DNA of 38,401 nucleotides from the NCBI RefSeq assembly GCF_031179985.1, contig NZ_JAPSHJ010000039.1, positions 1 through 38,401 of the forward strand. Direction: 5' to 3'. Under the pieces are notes generated by a model. It had not been told where the DNA came from, made no database searches, and was given only the letters and a program-made list of their open reading frames with translations. The translations under genes and the position numbers were made by a program. Shown here in pieces: positions 22,083 through 29,898 of the stretch (within the stretch, counting starts at the first letter, position 1; every line of letters begins with the position of its first letter). This DNA is from Arthrobacter sp. (GTDB lineage: Bacteria; Actinomycetota; Actinomycetes; Actinomycetales; Micrococcaceae).

Positions 22083-23948
22083 CTAGAAACTGGTCACCAG
22101 TTCGCCGAGCACCTCTTCGAGCCTGTTCGGATCGGTGGCGTCATAGTAGTGCGCCCCGCTGGCCTTGGCGATTTCCAGCAGAGTGGGGACGTCGGCGTCG
22201 GGCCCGTAAGCGAGCGTAAAGACCAGTACCGGCGTCGAGTGGTTCTGATGGCTCAACTGTTCGGAGAGCCCGCCCAGGTCTCCTGGGTGGGTGGAATCAT
22301 TTTTGCCGTCACTCAAAAGCACGATGGTGTTGATGAACGTGTCTTTGTATTCCTTGGCCTGTTCGCCGGTGAAGCGGCTCACCGCTTCGAAGAGAGGCGT
22401 GGCGTCCACGGCCTTGAGATCGTTTAGCTTGCCGAGGAGGTCTGCTTTATTGGTCTTGAACGGGGCTACCGGACTCACGATGCCAGGCTGCAAGGGGCCG
22501 TCGTCCACATGGGAGAAAGCGGCCAGTCCAACCTCATCCTCACCCGTGAAGTGGTCCAGTGCCTTCCGTACGGCGTCCTTGGCCCGCTGCAGCTTGGTTA
22601 CGCCGGGTTCCTGCACCATGGACTCCGAGACATCCAGCAGGAACAGGGCCCTGGCCCGCTTACGGACCTCGGGGAAGCTGTCCTGCATGGCTACAAGCGC
22701 CTCCGCCTTGGGTAGTGGCAGTGGCTGGAGCGCCTCAGCGTACCGTCCGGTTCCCGCCACTCCGGCGTCCAGCTTGCCCTGGACGGTCCGGTACCCGGAG
22801 GCCTTTACAACGTTTTGGCCGTGTTCCGTAACTGCGAACTTTAGGAAATCCTGGGCCGCCAGGCGCTGCTGGGTCCCTACCCAATCCCCGTCAAGTATTA
22901 CTGCCGGGTTGTCCGCCACATGCACGCCGTCGTGGGGGTAGATGGCGCGGAGGGGCTCCTTGGGTGGCGGACCGGATCGCTTCGTTATGCCGTCCTCGCT
23001 GACGACTCCGCGGTTGTAGTCCCAGACGGACTTTTCATCCACGATCACGGCGGAGAGGAACTCCGAGACCTTCCCGGCCTCGTCGGCCTCCCTGGCGTGC
23101 CACAGGAAATGCTCGGGGGTGGCCATGTAGTGGCTGGTGCCCAGTTCCACGGCACGCACTTTCTCCACCAGCGACGATGCGTCCAGGTCCATGCTGTCCA
23201 CACCTCCAAGGCTGCCGCCGGCGGCTCCATAGGAAGCAGTAAGGGCCATCAGGCCCGACGTCGAGACAAGCGGACTGGCCTTGCCGAACTTGAACTTCCC
23301 CCAGTCGCCATGGCCGAGGCGCTCCCAGACGTCCCGGTCCCCGGCCATCCTGAACACCTCAGACCACGACGGCGGTTTGCTGTCCCAGCCGAGGGCACTG
23401 GCCATCGTCTCGGGCATCGCGACCACCACCGCACTCCGCGCGATGCTCATTCCCGCTTCCGGATCAGGGCTTCCGTCGGCACTTTCCTTGGCGATGCGCA
23501 ACCACGCGGAGGAGTCGGGCAGCCAGATGGCCGGCCTGTCGCCGGCGGTAACGCCGGGGAACTGCTTGGCAACCTTGCCGGCTGCGACACCCGATTTTTC
23601 CTGGGTCAGGGCCGGTGTCACGCATTTGCCTTCCACACTGCGGGGCTTCGCCGTGTATTCGGCCGCCACGGACCGGACCATCTCAGCGTTCTCCAGCGAA
23701 GTGAGGATGTTTAAGGAAATGCAGGGAGAGGACCCGGCGACGGCGGCAGGACTGTCCTGCGCCAAGGGTGCGCCGGCCGGAGGTCCGTTGTCATTTCCGG
23801 CTGTAGGCCCTAGTCCCGACTCGGCGGGAAAGATGAGAGTTCGCAGCACGAATGCGCCGCCAACAATGAGAAGTGCCACGGTGGCCGCAGTGGCGATCCA
23901 GATCCAGCGTGGATAGCTCGGGTCAGTTGCTGCACGTCGACGGCCCAT
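22083..23948 (-). CDS. Membrane-anchored VWA protein with solute-binding-like domain
   Basis: A 621-residue protein with a short cytoplasmic N-terminus, one transmembrane helix at about 15-37, then two outer domains. Residues about 75-410 resemble an extracellular solute-binding (type 2 periplasmic) fold: LNILTSLENAEMVRSVAAEY, SVVVAMPETMASALGW-like and WLPDSSAWL. Residues about 433-621 are a von Willebrand A domain with a complete MIDAS metal site: Asp439, Ser441 and Ser443 in DVSES, Thr517 in DATPLF and Asp547 in LLSDGKND. It would sit outside the cell and bind a ligand or partner in a metal-dependent way. The start is ATG 23948; Arg-rich residues precede the helix. It stands alone and convergent to the SRPBCC gene. 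Confidence 0.88.
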   Translation of the reverse strand: MGRRRAATDPSYPRWIWIATAATVALLIVGGAFVLRTLIFPAESGLGPTAGNDNGPPAGAPLAQDSPAAVAGSSPCISLNILTSLENAEMVRSVAAEYTAKPRSVEGKCVTPALTQEKSGVAAGKVAKQFPGVTAGDRPAIWLPDSSAWLRIAKESADGSPDPEAGMSIARSAVVVAMPETMASALGWDSKPPSWSEVFRMAGDRDVWERLGHGDWGKFKFGKASPLVSTSGLMALTASYGAAGGSLGGVDSMDLDASSLVEKVRAVELGTSHYMATPEHFLWHAREADEAGKVSEFLSAVIVDEKSVWDYNRGVVSEDGITKRSGPPPKEPLRAIYPHDGVHVADNPAVILDGDWVGTQQRLAAQDFLKFAVTEHGQNVVKASGYRTVQGKLDAGVAGTGRYAEALQPLPLPKAEALVAMQDSFPEVRKRARALFLLDVSESMVQEPGVTKLQRAKDAVRKALDHFTGEDEVGLAAFSHVDDGPLQPGIVSPVAPFKTNKADLLGKLNDLKAVDATPLFEAVSRFTGEQAKEYKDTFINTIVLLSDGKNDSTHPGDLGGLSEQLSHQNHSTPVLVFTLAYGPDADVPTLLEIAKASGAHYYDATDPNRLEEVLGELVTSF

Positions 23949-24435
23949 GCTCGTTTCCTTTGAAATCCGCCGGGTTCCCCCGGTGTGGATGCAAATAATG
24001 AAACTGGCCCGCGGCAGTCACACCGCGGGTGCGCCTAGCCCCCCGCCCGGATGCCCCCGCAACTGGATACGCTCTTTGAGGATAACCCCGACGGACGCAA
24101 GGTGAGAGTTCGAATTCACGTTTTATTGAAAGTTTGTGGGGTTCCGGATCCCAGCTTAGCTTCCGGTACCCTTCCTTGCTGGGCCAAGCCTCCTGGACTC
24201 CATCGCATCTAACGCGACCTCTGTGCTGGCTTCTTGCCCCTTCGTAACTGCTATCGCCCATTGGGCGTAAGCTGCCCGTCGCTCAGTCGTGCAAGTTTCC
24301 GCGTCTCAGCCCGCAGCCCCTGGAGCTCATCGCCAGCACGGCCCTGGACATAATTTCCAACCCCGGCGCAGAGCGAGGGAAGCAATCCTTCTCGTCGGGT
24401 TTCTCCGGGGCCAAACTACCTAAACGGCTAACACA
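23949..24435. other. Non-coding divergent region
   Basis: Nearly 500 bases upstream of both the leftward VWA gene and the rightward isomerase gene. It must hold the VWA promoter, but I could not pick a convincing one. No RNA gene or ORF with family similarity was seen. Confidence 0.4.
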
Positions 24436-24464
24436 TTGCTATGTAAGGACATTAAGCCTAATCT
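24436..24464 (+). promoter_or_regulatory. Probable sigma-70 type promoter of the isomerase gene
   Basis: TTGCTA (24436-24441) and TAATCT (24459-24464) are spaced by 17 bases. The -10 keeps four of six consensus bases and the surrounding sequence is AT-rich for this genome. The start codon lies about 70 bases downstream. Confidence 0.5.
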
Positions 24465-24532
24465 TCATCTAAAGTTTTAGAATGGGAGGGTGATGAGCCT
24501 CCGCCGCCCATCGACGTACGAAGGAACCATGT

Positions 24533-25498
24533 ATGCAGCTTGGACTTATCACCGATTCGCTTGGATCCCAACCCTTAGAACAAGTACTCGATACTGCGGC
24601 AGAACTTGGCATGGAGACTGTGGAAATTGCCACCGGCAACTGGTCCGAGTCCCCGCATGCGAACCTCCAGGAGCTCGTTTCGAGCGCTACGGCACGCAAC
24701 GTTCTCGCTGAATCCATCAGCTCCCGTGGGCTCACTTTGAGCGCACTGAACGCCAATGGTAACCAACTCCACCCCGTGACCGGCCCAGCCCACGACAGGG
24801 TTGTACGGGACACGATCAAGGTGGCCTCCGAGATGGGAGTGCCCACAGTGGTGTTGATGTCCGGGCTTCCCGGCGCGCGGGGGGAGAAGGCACCCAACTG
24901 GATCACCACGTCATGGCCGCCGGAGACACTTGAGATCCTTGAATACCAGTGGGCCGAGGTGGCAGAGCCCTATTGGGTTGATCTTGCGGAATTCGCTCGG
25001 GCCCACAACGTCCGGCTGGCTGTTGAAATGCATGGCCGTCAACTCGTCTTCAATGTAGCAACCATGAAGCGGCTGCAAAGCATTGTGGGTGACGAGGTCG
25101 TTGGTGCTAACCTCGACCCGTCTCATCTGATGTGGATGGGCGCGGACATCCTTGCGGTCATTCGTGCGCTGGGGTCATCGATTTTCCATGTCCACGCCAA
25201 GGACGCCCGCATCGAGAGGCCCAATGCGTCCGTCAACGGCATTCTTGACACGTTGCCCCCTGCCCGCACGGCGGACCGTTCCTGGAACTACGTGACCCTC
25301 GGCTTGGGTCATCCGGGCGGCGCTGCTTTTTGGGCCGATTTCGTTTACACGCTGCAGTCGGTTGGTTATAACGGCCCGCTGAATATCGAGCACGAGGATG
25401 TCATTGTGAACTCCGGCGAAGGTGTCCGCAAATCTGCCGAACTCCTGCGTTCCGTCGTGCTGCGGGAGTCCCCGGACTGGGCTCCCGCGCGTATTTAA
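24533..25498 (+). CDS. Sugar phosphate isomerase/epimerase (xylose isomerase-like TIM barrel)
   Basis: A 321-residue AP-endonuclease-2/xylose-isomerase-like barrel protein. The N-terminus LGLITDSLGSQPLEQVLDTAAELGMETVEI is typical. Likely metal ligands on the barrel are Glu165 (VEMHGRQ), Asp195 and His198 (NLDPSHLMW), His221 (HVHAKDA) and Glu286 (IEHED). Related proteins act in inositol and unusual sugar catabolism. The start is ATG 24533, with GAAGGAA just upstream. No sugar dehydrogenase or intact transporter is adjacent, so it appears orphaned. A repeat element begins 2 bases after its stop codon. Confidence 0.92.
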   Translation: MQLGLITDSLGSQPLEQVLDTAAELGMETVEIATGNWSESPHANLQELVSSATARNVLAESISSRGLTLSALNANGNQLHPVTGPAHDRVVRDTIKVASEMGVPTVVLMSGLPGARGEKAPNWITTSWPPETLEILEYQWAEVAEPYWVDLAEFARAHNVRLAVEMHGRQLVFNVATMKRLQSIVGDEVVGANLDPSHLMWMGADILAVIRALGSSIFHVHAKDARIERPNASVNGILDTLPPARTADRSWNYVTLGLGHPGGAAFWADFVYTLQSVGYNGPLNIEHEDVIVNSGEGVRKSAELLRSVVLRESPDWAPARI

Positions 25499-25500
25499 CC

Positions 25501-25681
25501 GGACATGACTTAGGCCAAATTTTTTCTATGTTTTTTCCTGGCTGGCTGCTCCGAGTTGTCTAGGTGCGTGGGCTGGTAAGGACATGTGTCGGGCAAAAGG
25601 TGGTGTGGACATTGTCCACACTTAAATCTGTTTTTAACACTGGTCGAGGTTGTCTTGCTCCCTCTCTCGTAGCCCTACAAG
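25501..25681 (+). repeat. Dispersed repeat B/D, copy D (contains the palindrome)
   Basis: The partner of 6408-6589 in the same orientation. It begins GGACATGACTT immediately after the isomerase stop and ends CCTACAAG. The palindrome GTGTGGACA-T-TGTCCACAC is at 25603-25621 and is followed by TTAAATCTGTTTTTA. Confidence 0.8.
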
Positions 25682-25772
25682 CAGTCATTGACGGCACATG
25701 GGCCGAGCGACATGACTACCGCCGAGCAAAGTTCTGACGGAGGCTGCTGCTTCGTCCGAGGGGCCTTCCTTG

Positions 25773-25982
25773 TCATACGCGTCCGGGTGCGAGGTAGTCG
25801 GCGACGGGGCGGGCGTAGGTGCGTTCGGCGCCGTCGTGCCGGGGGCGGTCGACGCGGAGGGTGGCGCCGATGTGGTTGCTGTCCAGGGTGAGGCAGACCA
25901 GGCTTTCCTGGGGCCAGCAGACGAGGATGTGTCCGATGAAGCTGAGCAGGTCTGCGGGGGATTCGATGGTGGGCGTTTCCAT
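25773..25982 (-). pseudogene. DUF4192-like protein, N-terminal fragment
   Basis: From ATG 25982 on the minus strand: METPTIESPADLLSFIGHIL, then a Pro-Gln-Glu-Ser-Leu-Val-Cys-Leu-Thr-Leu block and IGATLRVDRPRHDG. This is the start of an actinobacterial DUF4192 protein, normally several hundred residues long. The frame ends at 25773 after about 69 codons. A plausible continuation (PDAYDKEGPSDEAAASVRTL) is in the next frame to about 25700, so a frameshift precedes the final truncation. Confidence 0.6.
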
Positions 25983-26026
25983 GATTCCGGTTCCTTGATC
26001 GCCTTGCCGGTGCTTGATCCCGGCCA

Positions 26027-26242
26027 TTGGATGTAGGCGTCGTTCTGATAACGGAGTCACTGCTGGGATCAGGGGCCGGAGTGCAACTTGGGGAACCGGC
26101 GAAGCCGGGAAATTTCGTAAGGAAATAAGTGACGGAGGAGCGCCGAACGAAATTTTGTGACGCGGCCGGCGCTTGGCGCCCTGGTTGCGCGGAGGGCCCG
26201 CCCAGCGATGATCGAGTATCAGAATGACAAACAGCGATGATG
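26027..26242 (+). repeat. Dispersed structured repeat E, copy 2
   Basis: The partner of 5526-5748. Its three hairpins are CCGGC/GCCGG around GAA (26096-26108), AAATTTCGT/ACGAAATTT (26110-26118 with 26147-26155, nine perfect pairs) and GGCGC/GCGCC around TTG (26168-26180). The conserved sequence between them (GACGGAGGAGCGCCGA) would lie in the loop of the second stem. Confidence 0.75.
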
Positions 26243-26311
26243 CTTTGGCTGTTCATGGACACGCAGGGACGGGGCAACATCACGCAAAGTGGTGAGTGTA
26301 CCGTGGCGCAG

Positions 26312-26461
26312 TTAGACCCCATCAGTCTTCGCCAACGCATCCATGATGGAAAGCTCGCACGGCACCCTGAAGTGTATCCGGACCGTGTTCCCAGGCGATG
26401 GCTTGTCGAAGACCCGTTCGCCCTCAGCATTCAATGCCGCAGCACCAAGGCCAGCGATTCC
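26312..26461 (-). pseudogene. Possible Wzt-like polysaccharide-exporter domain fragment
   Basis: A 49-codon minus-strand frame reads GIAGLGAAALNAEGERVFDK, then PSPGNTVRIHFRVPCEL and ending DALAKTDGV. The pattern G-x-x-L-x-A-x-G then P-G-x-T-V-R-I-H-F-R-V resembles the Wzt C-terminal domain of ABC ATPases that export surface polysaccharides. There is no start and an upstream stop lies close by. The match is short and by eye only. Confidence 0.28.
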
Positions 26462-27142
26462 TGACCTTTAGGCCCAGAAACCGCGCTGGACCAGCAAACA
26501 GCGAGCGAAAGGCAACGGGGGCAGTGAAGTGGGCGGTGTCCGGTCAAAGCCGCTAGTCGATAGACCATTGGCCCGGAATGGGCGGTGCGAAGTAGGACAG
26601 GTCAGTCGGACCTAATCACACCAAGCAGCATAGTCCGGCGCCTCAGACAAGGCCGCTTTCGTCGGCGGCAATGACGAGTTCCCCGGCCCCGTATTCTCTT
26701 AATCCCGAACGATTTGCAGTTGTGAGACCATCGGTTGTTAGACGGCATTTCGAGACAGCCCGTATCCGTGTCGGCACGCGGATTTTGGAAGTCAGCGGGG
26801 GAGTGGGCCGGCTTGTCTCATTAATCGATCGTTTTTGAGATTGATTTCTTTGGAAGGTGCCAGGGCATCGATGACCAATACCATGGCGTACTGAGCGTTC
26901 GACTTCCCTGCCGCTGTAACCAAACAGATTCCACGACATGAAAGCTGCCCATCCAGGCAGATGGCGCGTGTCCCGTTGGTGCAAGTACGTCCGAAAGGAG
27001 GACTGTTGATTGACTCCAGAGGCTTAGAAGCAGGAGTTGCCGCCAGCTGGATTGACGCGCCGGAGGGCCTCCATGAGAATGCTGCCAGTCGCACACCCGC
27101 AACGCAACCGGGGGATGGGAGCGCAGCCCCTCCTGCTCGGGC
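26462..27142. other. Non-coding or decayed stretch
   Basis: About 680 bases with no recognisable gene. Short frames exist on both strands but none has a ribosome site together with a family-like sequence. Given fragments on both sides it is probably gene debris. No inverted-repeat ends or transposase motif were found. Confidence 0.4.
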
Positions 27143-27442
27143 CTAATTCAGTACCTCTTGGCCAACGGCCCTAAGTACGTCTGCCATCGAAACCAGACCA
27201 TAGCTCAACACTCGCGTAGGGTCATCAACCATTTTTTCGAGATTACCCAAAGACTCCGTTAACTGTCCGATGGTGAATGATGAGGGTTCGTTATAGACGT
27301 CATAGAGACGCTCAGGTGGAATGGACCAGAAGTAGTCTTTCTCCAGCCCTATTTCTGGACCTTCTACTTCCTCAAGATGTTGCAGTAGCACCGCTATCGC
27401 TTCCTTAAGGAACTGAACTGAAACGCGAGTTGGTTCATCCAT
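27143..27442 (-). CDS. Small acidic protein, immunity-protein-like
   Basis: A 99-residue acidic protein reading MDEPTRVSVQFLKEAIAVLLQHLEEVEG at the N-terminus and WSIPPERLYDVYNEPSSFTIGQLTESLGNLEKM in the centre. I recall similar small actinobacterial proteins without an assigned function; the size, acidity and position 8 bases after the end of a larger gene's C-terminus are typical of immunity proteins encoded behind a toxin. It is probably co-transcribed from the minus strand. The toxin part is missing apart from a tail (see 27451-27530), so this may be an orphan immunity gene. The function is inferred. Confidence 0.65.
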   Translation of the reverse strand: MDEPTRVSVQFLKEAIAVLLQHLEEVEGPEIGLEKDYFWSIPPERLYDVYNEPSSFTIGQLTESLGNLEKMVDDPTRVLSYGLVSMADVLRAVGQEVLN

Positions 27443-27450
27443 GATCAGCC

Positions 27451-27530
27451 CTACTTTAGCTTGTCGATCTGTTGTTGGAAGCCCTTTATCTCTGTTTCGT
27501 TCCTGTTCTTCAACCGCGACGCCGCATCGT
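27451..27530 (-). pseudogene. C-terminal tail of a truncated gene upstream of the immunity-like gene
   Basis: Right after the CocE hydrolase stop codon, a different minus-strand frame reads VDDAASRLKNRNETEIKGFQ and ends IDKLK before a stop at 27451. Its charged, helical composition is unlike the shadow sequence further upstream in that frame. It ends 8 bases before the next ATG, as in a toxin-immunity pair. The rest of the gene appears to have been deleted, bringing the CocE gene up against it. Identity unknown. Confidence 0.4.
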
Positions 27531-29132
27531 CTACGCCCGGACCGGGAGGGTCACCACGGAGGGGTGTTGGGGGTCGTGGTACACGGTTTGGTCTGCTGGA
27601 CGAAGGGTGGTGGCGGTGGCCCTGGGCTCTCCTGTGCCTGGGTTGCGGGCATAGCGGGGGAAGGCCCCGCTGGAAACCTGAACCCTGATGCGGTGGCCCT
27701 GCTTGAAAAGGTAGGCGGTGGGCCAAAGCTTCACTGTTACTGCGGCGAGTTCGTCCGCAGCGGACAAACTGGTCAGTCCGTCGCAGATGTTGTGCGAGCG
27801 GCCGTCGGGGCCGACGTCACACAATCTAACGAATACGTCAGCGTTGGCGAGGCTGGAGCGGAACCAGATCTCCGCGCTGACTTCGCCGATGATCTCGACG
27901 TCCTCATCGAGCGGGGCTGTGGTGTAAGTGAGCACGTCTTGGCGTGCCTCCAGTGCGGTGTTGTCGACGCGGCCGCCGTGGTTGATGCTGATGCCTCCGG
28001 CCGCGGGGGTTGGGTCGCTTGGATCGTAGCGGTACCGGTCAGGTTCCGATGCCGCGGACGGTCCGCCGGAGAGTCCGCCGTCGGGTTGGAGGTGGAACTT
28101 CTTTGGTGCGTAGCCCTTTGGCGGCCACGAGTCGAAGTCCCGCCATGAGTCCTCGCCCATCACGAACAGGCGGACAGGGGGGCGGTGGGGCGGCTGCTCG
28201 CCCTTTGCGTACGCCAGCCCGAACTCGACGGCCTCGAGGACGCCAGTGTTGTGGAACGCGTTGTGCGTCCATGGGCCAACAGTCAGGCGGGCGGGAAGGC
28301 CTTCTTCCTGGAGGACTTGGAAGTCCCGGAGCTGGCCGGGCAGGAAGATGTCGTACCAGCCGCCAATGGAGCTGACCGGGACGCCCACGTTGGCCACCCG
28401 ATGGGTGTGGTCGGCGGCGGCCCAGAATTCGTGTTTCGCGTCGTACCTCAGGACGTCCTGGATGTATTTTGAGCTGTGGCCGATCGCGGCGACGTCGGCT
28501 TGATTGAGAGGCAGCGTCTGCAGTGCCCGGGCGGTTTTCTTGGCTTGGTTCTTCGTTCGGAGCATCGCCCAAGGACGTTCCTGGACAGCAGTCATGACCC
28601 CCCATTCAAACGGAAGCTCAAGGGACATGCCGTCCTCGCGAAGGAATTCCAGGGTCAGTGCGGATTCGGTTACCTGGGGGATCATTGCCTTGACCTGTGG
28701 CGGAAGTTGATCGGCCACCGCCCATTGGACAAATCCGAGGTAGCTTTGGCCCACCAGCACCATTGAGTCTCCGAACCAGGGCTGCTTTATCACCCAGTCC
28801 AGTGTTGCCAGGCCGTCGGCGCGCTCTTGCCGCATGGGGTCCATGGTCCCGCCCGAGCCGTATCCGCCGCGGGTGCTTTGGATCAGCACCTGGAACCCAC
28901 GTTCGGCCAAGGGCCTTGCCATGACGGTGCCAAAAATACCCGCCCGGCCATAGGGGGTGCGCACCAGGGCCGTCGGCAACCCTTCGCCGCCCTTCCGCGG
29001 CGCCCACCGGTCCGCCAGGAGGTCGACGCCATCGGGCATCGGCACCCGGAGCTGCTTTTGAATGACGAGGTCGCGGCTCAGGGGCGGCGGAAGTTCCAGT
29101 TTGCGCTGGAGGATGTGGCTTGTCAGGGTCAT
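27531..29132 (-). CDS. CocE/NonD-family hydrolase (X-Pro dipeptidyl-peptidase S15-like)
   Basis: A 533-residue alpha/beta-hydrolase. The catalytic triad is visible: Ser130 in VGQSYLGF, Asp261 in GGWYDIF and His290 in GPWTHNA. The N-terminal VPMPDGVDLLADRWAP and the C-terminal jelly-roll domain (about 395-530, VEIIGEVSAEIWFRSS) are typical of CocE-type esterases and glutaryl acylases. No signal peptide is seen, so it is cytoplasmic. The start ATG 29132 overlaps the stop of the upstream TetR gene by ATGA, so they form one operon. The substrate is an ester or amide of unknown nature; the regulator probably senses it. Confidence 0.94.
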   Translation of the reverse strand: MTLTSHILQRKLELPPPLSRDLVIQKQLRVPMPDGVDLLADRWAPRKGGEGLPTALVRTPYGRAGIFGTVMARPLAERGFQVLIQSTRGGYGSGGTMDPMRQERADGLATLDWVIKQPWFGDSMVLVGQSYLGFVQWAVADQLPPQVKAMIPQVTESALTLEFLREDGMSLELPFEWGVMTAVQERPWAMLRTKNQAKKTARALQTLPLNQADVAAIGHSSKYIQDVLRYDAKHEFWAAADHTHRVANVGVPVSSIGGWYDIFLPGQLRDFQVLQEEGLPARLTVGPWTHNAFHNTGVLEAVEFGLAYAKGEQPPHRPPVRLFVMGEDSWRDFDSWPPKGYAPKKFHLQPDGGLSGGPSAASEPDRYRYDPSDPTPAAGGISINHGGRVDNTALEARQDVLTYTTAPLDEDVEIIGEVSAEIWFRSSLANADVFVRLCDVGPDGRSHNICDGLTSLSAADELAAVTVKLWPTAYLFKQGHRIRVQVSSGAFPRYARNPGTGEPRATATTLRPADQTVYHDPQHPSVVTLPVRA

Positions 29133-29752
29133 GACTTTCGCCCTTTCGGCGGTGTTGTGGCTGTTCTGTCAATAATTGCGGGAAGGGCGGATGCCAGTCG
29201 CATGAGCCGGTCCGCGAACTCTTCAGGGTCGAGAGGGTCTGCACTCTCCACTACCCAGGTGTTGACGACGGCGGCCCCCCCTCCGGTGAGGAAGGTGGCA
29301 AGGTCCTCTTCTCCCTGCGTATCGAGGGAGCCACCGGACATCTCGTGCACCATCTGCTTGTTATGGGGGATGATCAGGCCACTGAGCGCCTTGTTCAGCG
29401 CGAATGCGCAGGAACTCGTCAGAACAGCCCGGTAGAACGACCTGTGCTCCGCGAAATGCCGGGCCATGGCCAGGGTCCCGTCTCGTCCGCTCGCCCTGTT
29501 AGCAGCGGCCGCCATTCGCGGCAGTAGTTCACGCGTCGCGAGATCAACGGCGGACTGCAGGAGAAGGTTGTCCCGGTCACCGAAGTGCTGGTAAACCACG
29601 GGACGGCTTACATCTGCCGCCTCGGCAATATCTGAAAGAGGAACGGCAGCCGTGCCCCTCTCGGCCACCAGAGCGACTGCGGCCTGCATAACTGCAGTCC
29701 GAGATCGCCGGACCCGCGGGTCCTGGGCGTCTGGATTTTGATTCAGTTTCAT
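29129..29752 (-). CDS. TetR-family transcriptional regulator
   Basis: A 207-residue TetR-type repressor with its helix-turn-helix at about 38-60 (VPLSDIAEAADVSRPVVYQHFGDRDNLL). The C-terminal domain (about 90-200) has no identifiable ligand. Its stop overlaps the CocE hydrolase start by 4 bases, so it is the first gene of that two-gene operon and likely controls it. An inverted repeat just upstream of ATG 29752 is a candidate operator. The divergent gene is a surface protein. Confidence 0.93.
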   Translation of the reverse strand: MKLNQNPDAQDPRVRRSRTAVMQAAVALVAERGTAAVPLSDIAEAADVSRPVVYQHFGDRDNLLLQSAVDLATRELLPRMAAAANRASGRDGTLAMARHFAEHRSFYRAVLTSSCAFALNKALSGLIIPHNKQMVHEMSGGSLDTQGEEDLATFLTGGGAAVVNTWVVESADPLDPEEFADRLMRLASALPAIIDRTATTPPKGRKS

Positions 29753-29765
29753 GAATCAAAGTCTA

Positions 29766-29793
29766 TACACACGTAAACAACATGACATGTGTA
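29766..29793. promoter_or_regulatory. Inverted repeat upstream of the TetR gene (candidate operator)
   Basis: TACACACGT (29766-29774) and ACATGTGTA (29785-29793) form an inverted repeat with one mismatch and 19 bases between arm starts, a spacing of about two helical turns. It lies 14 bases upstream of the TetR start codon and in the divergent region with the surface protein gene. Confidence 0.45.
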
Positions 29794-29898
29794 AAGTACT
29801 TATGTGTCCACAGATGTGGAACGCAGCAACCTCTCAATCAGACGTGGCATGGATTCACCAGAAGCTTTGTCGTGTCCGGATCAAGAAAGTCCCTTCCG

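Noticed and set aside
25675..26430. 251-codon minus-strand frame
   Set aside because: It runs through repeat E2 and the DUF4192 fragment in the wrong frame and gives Pro/Arg-rich shadow sequence.
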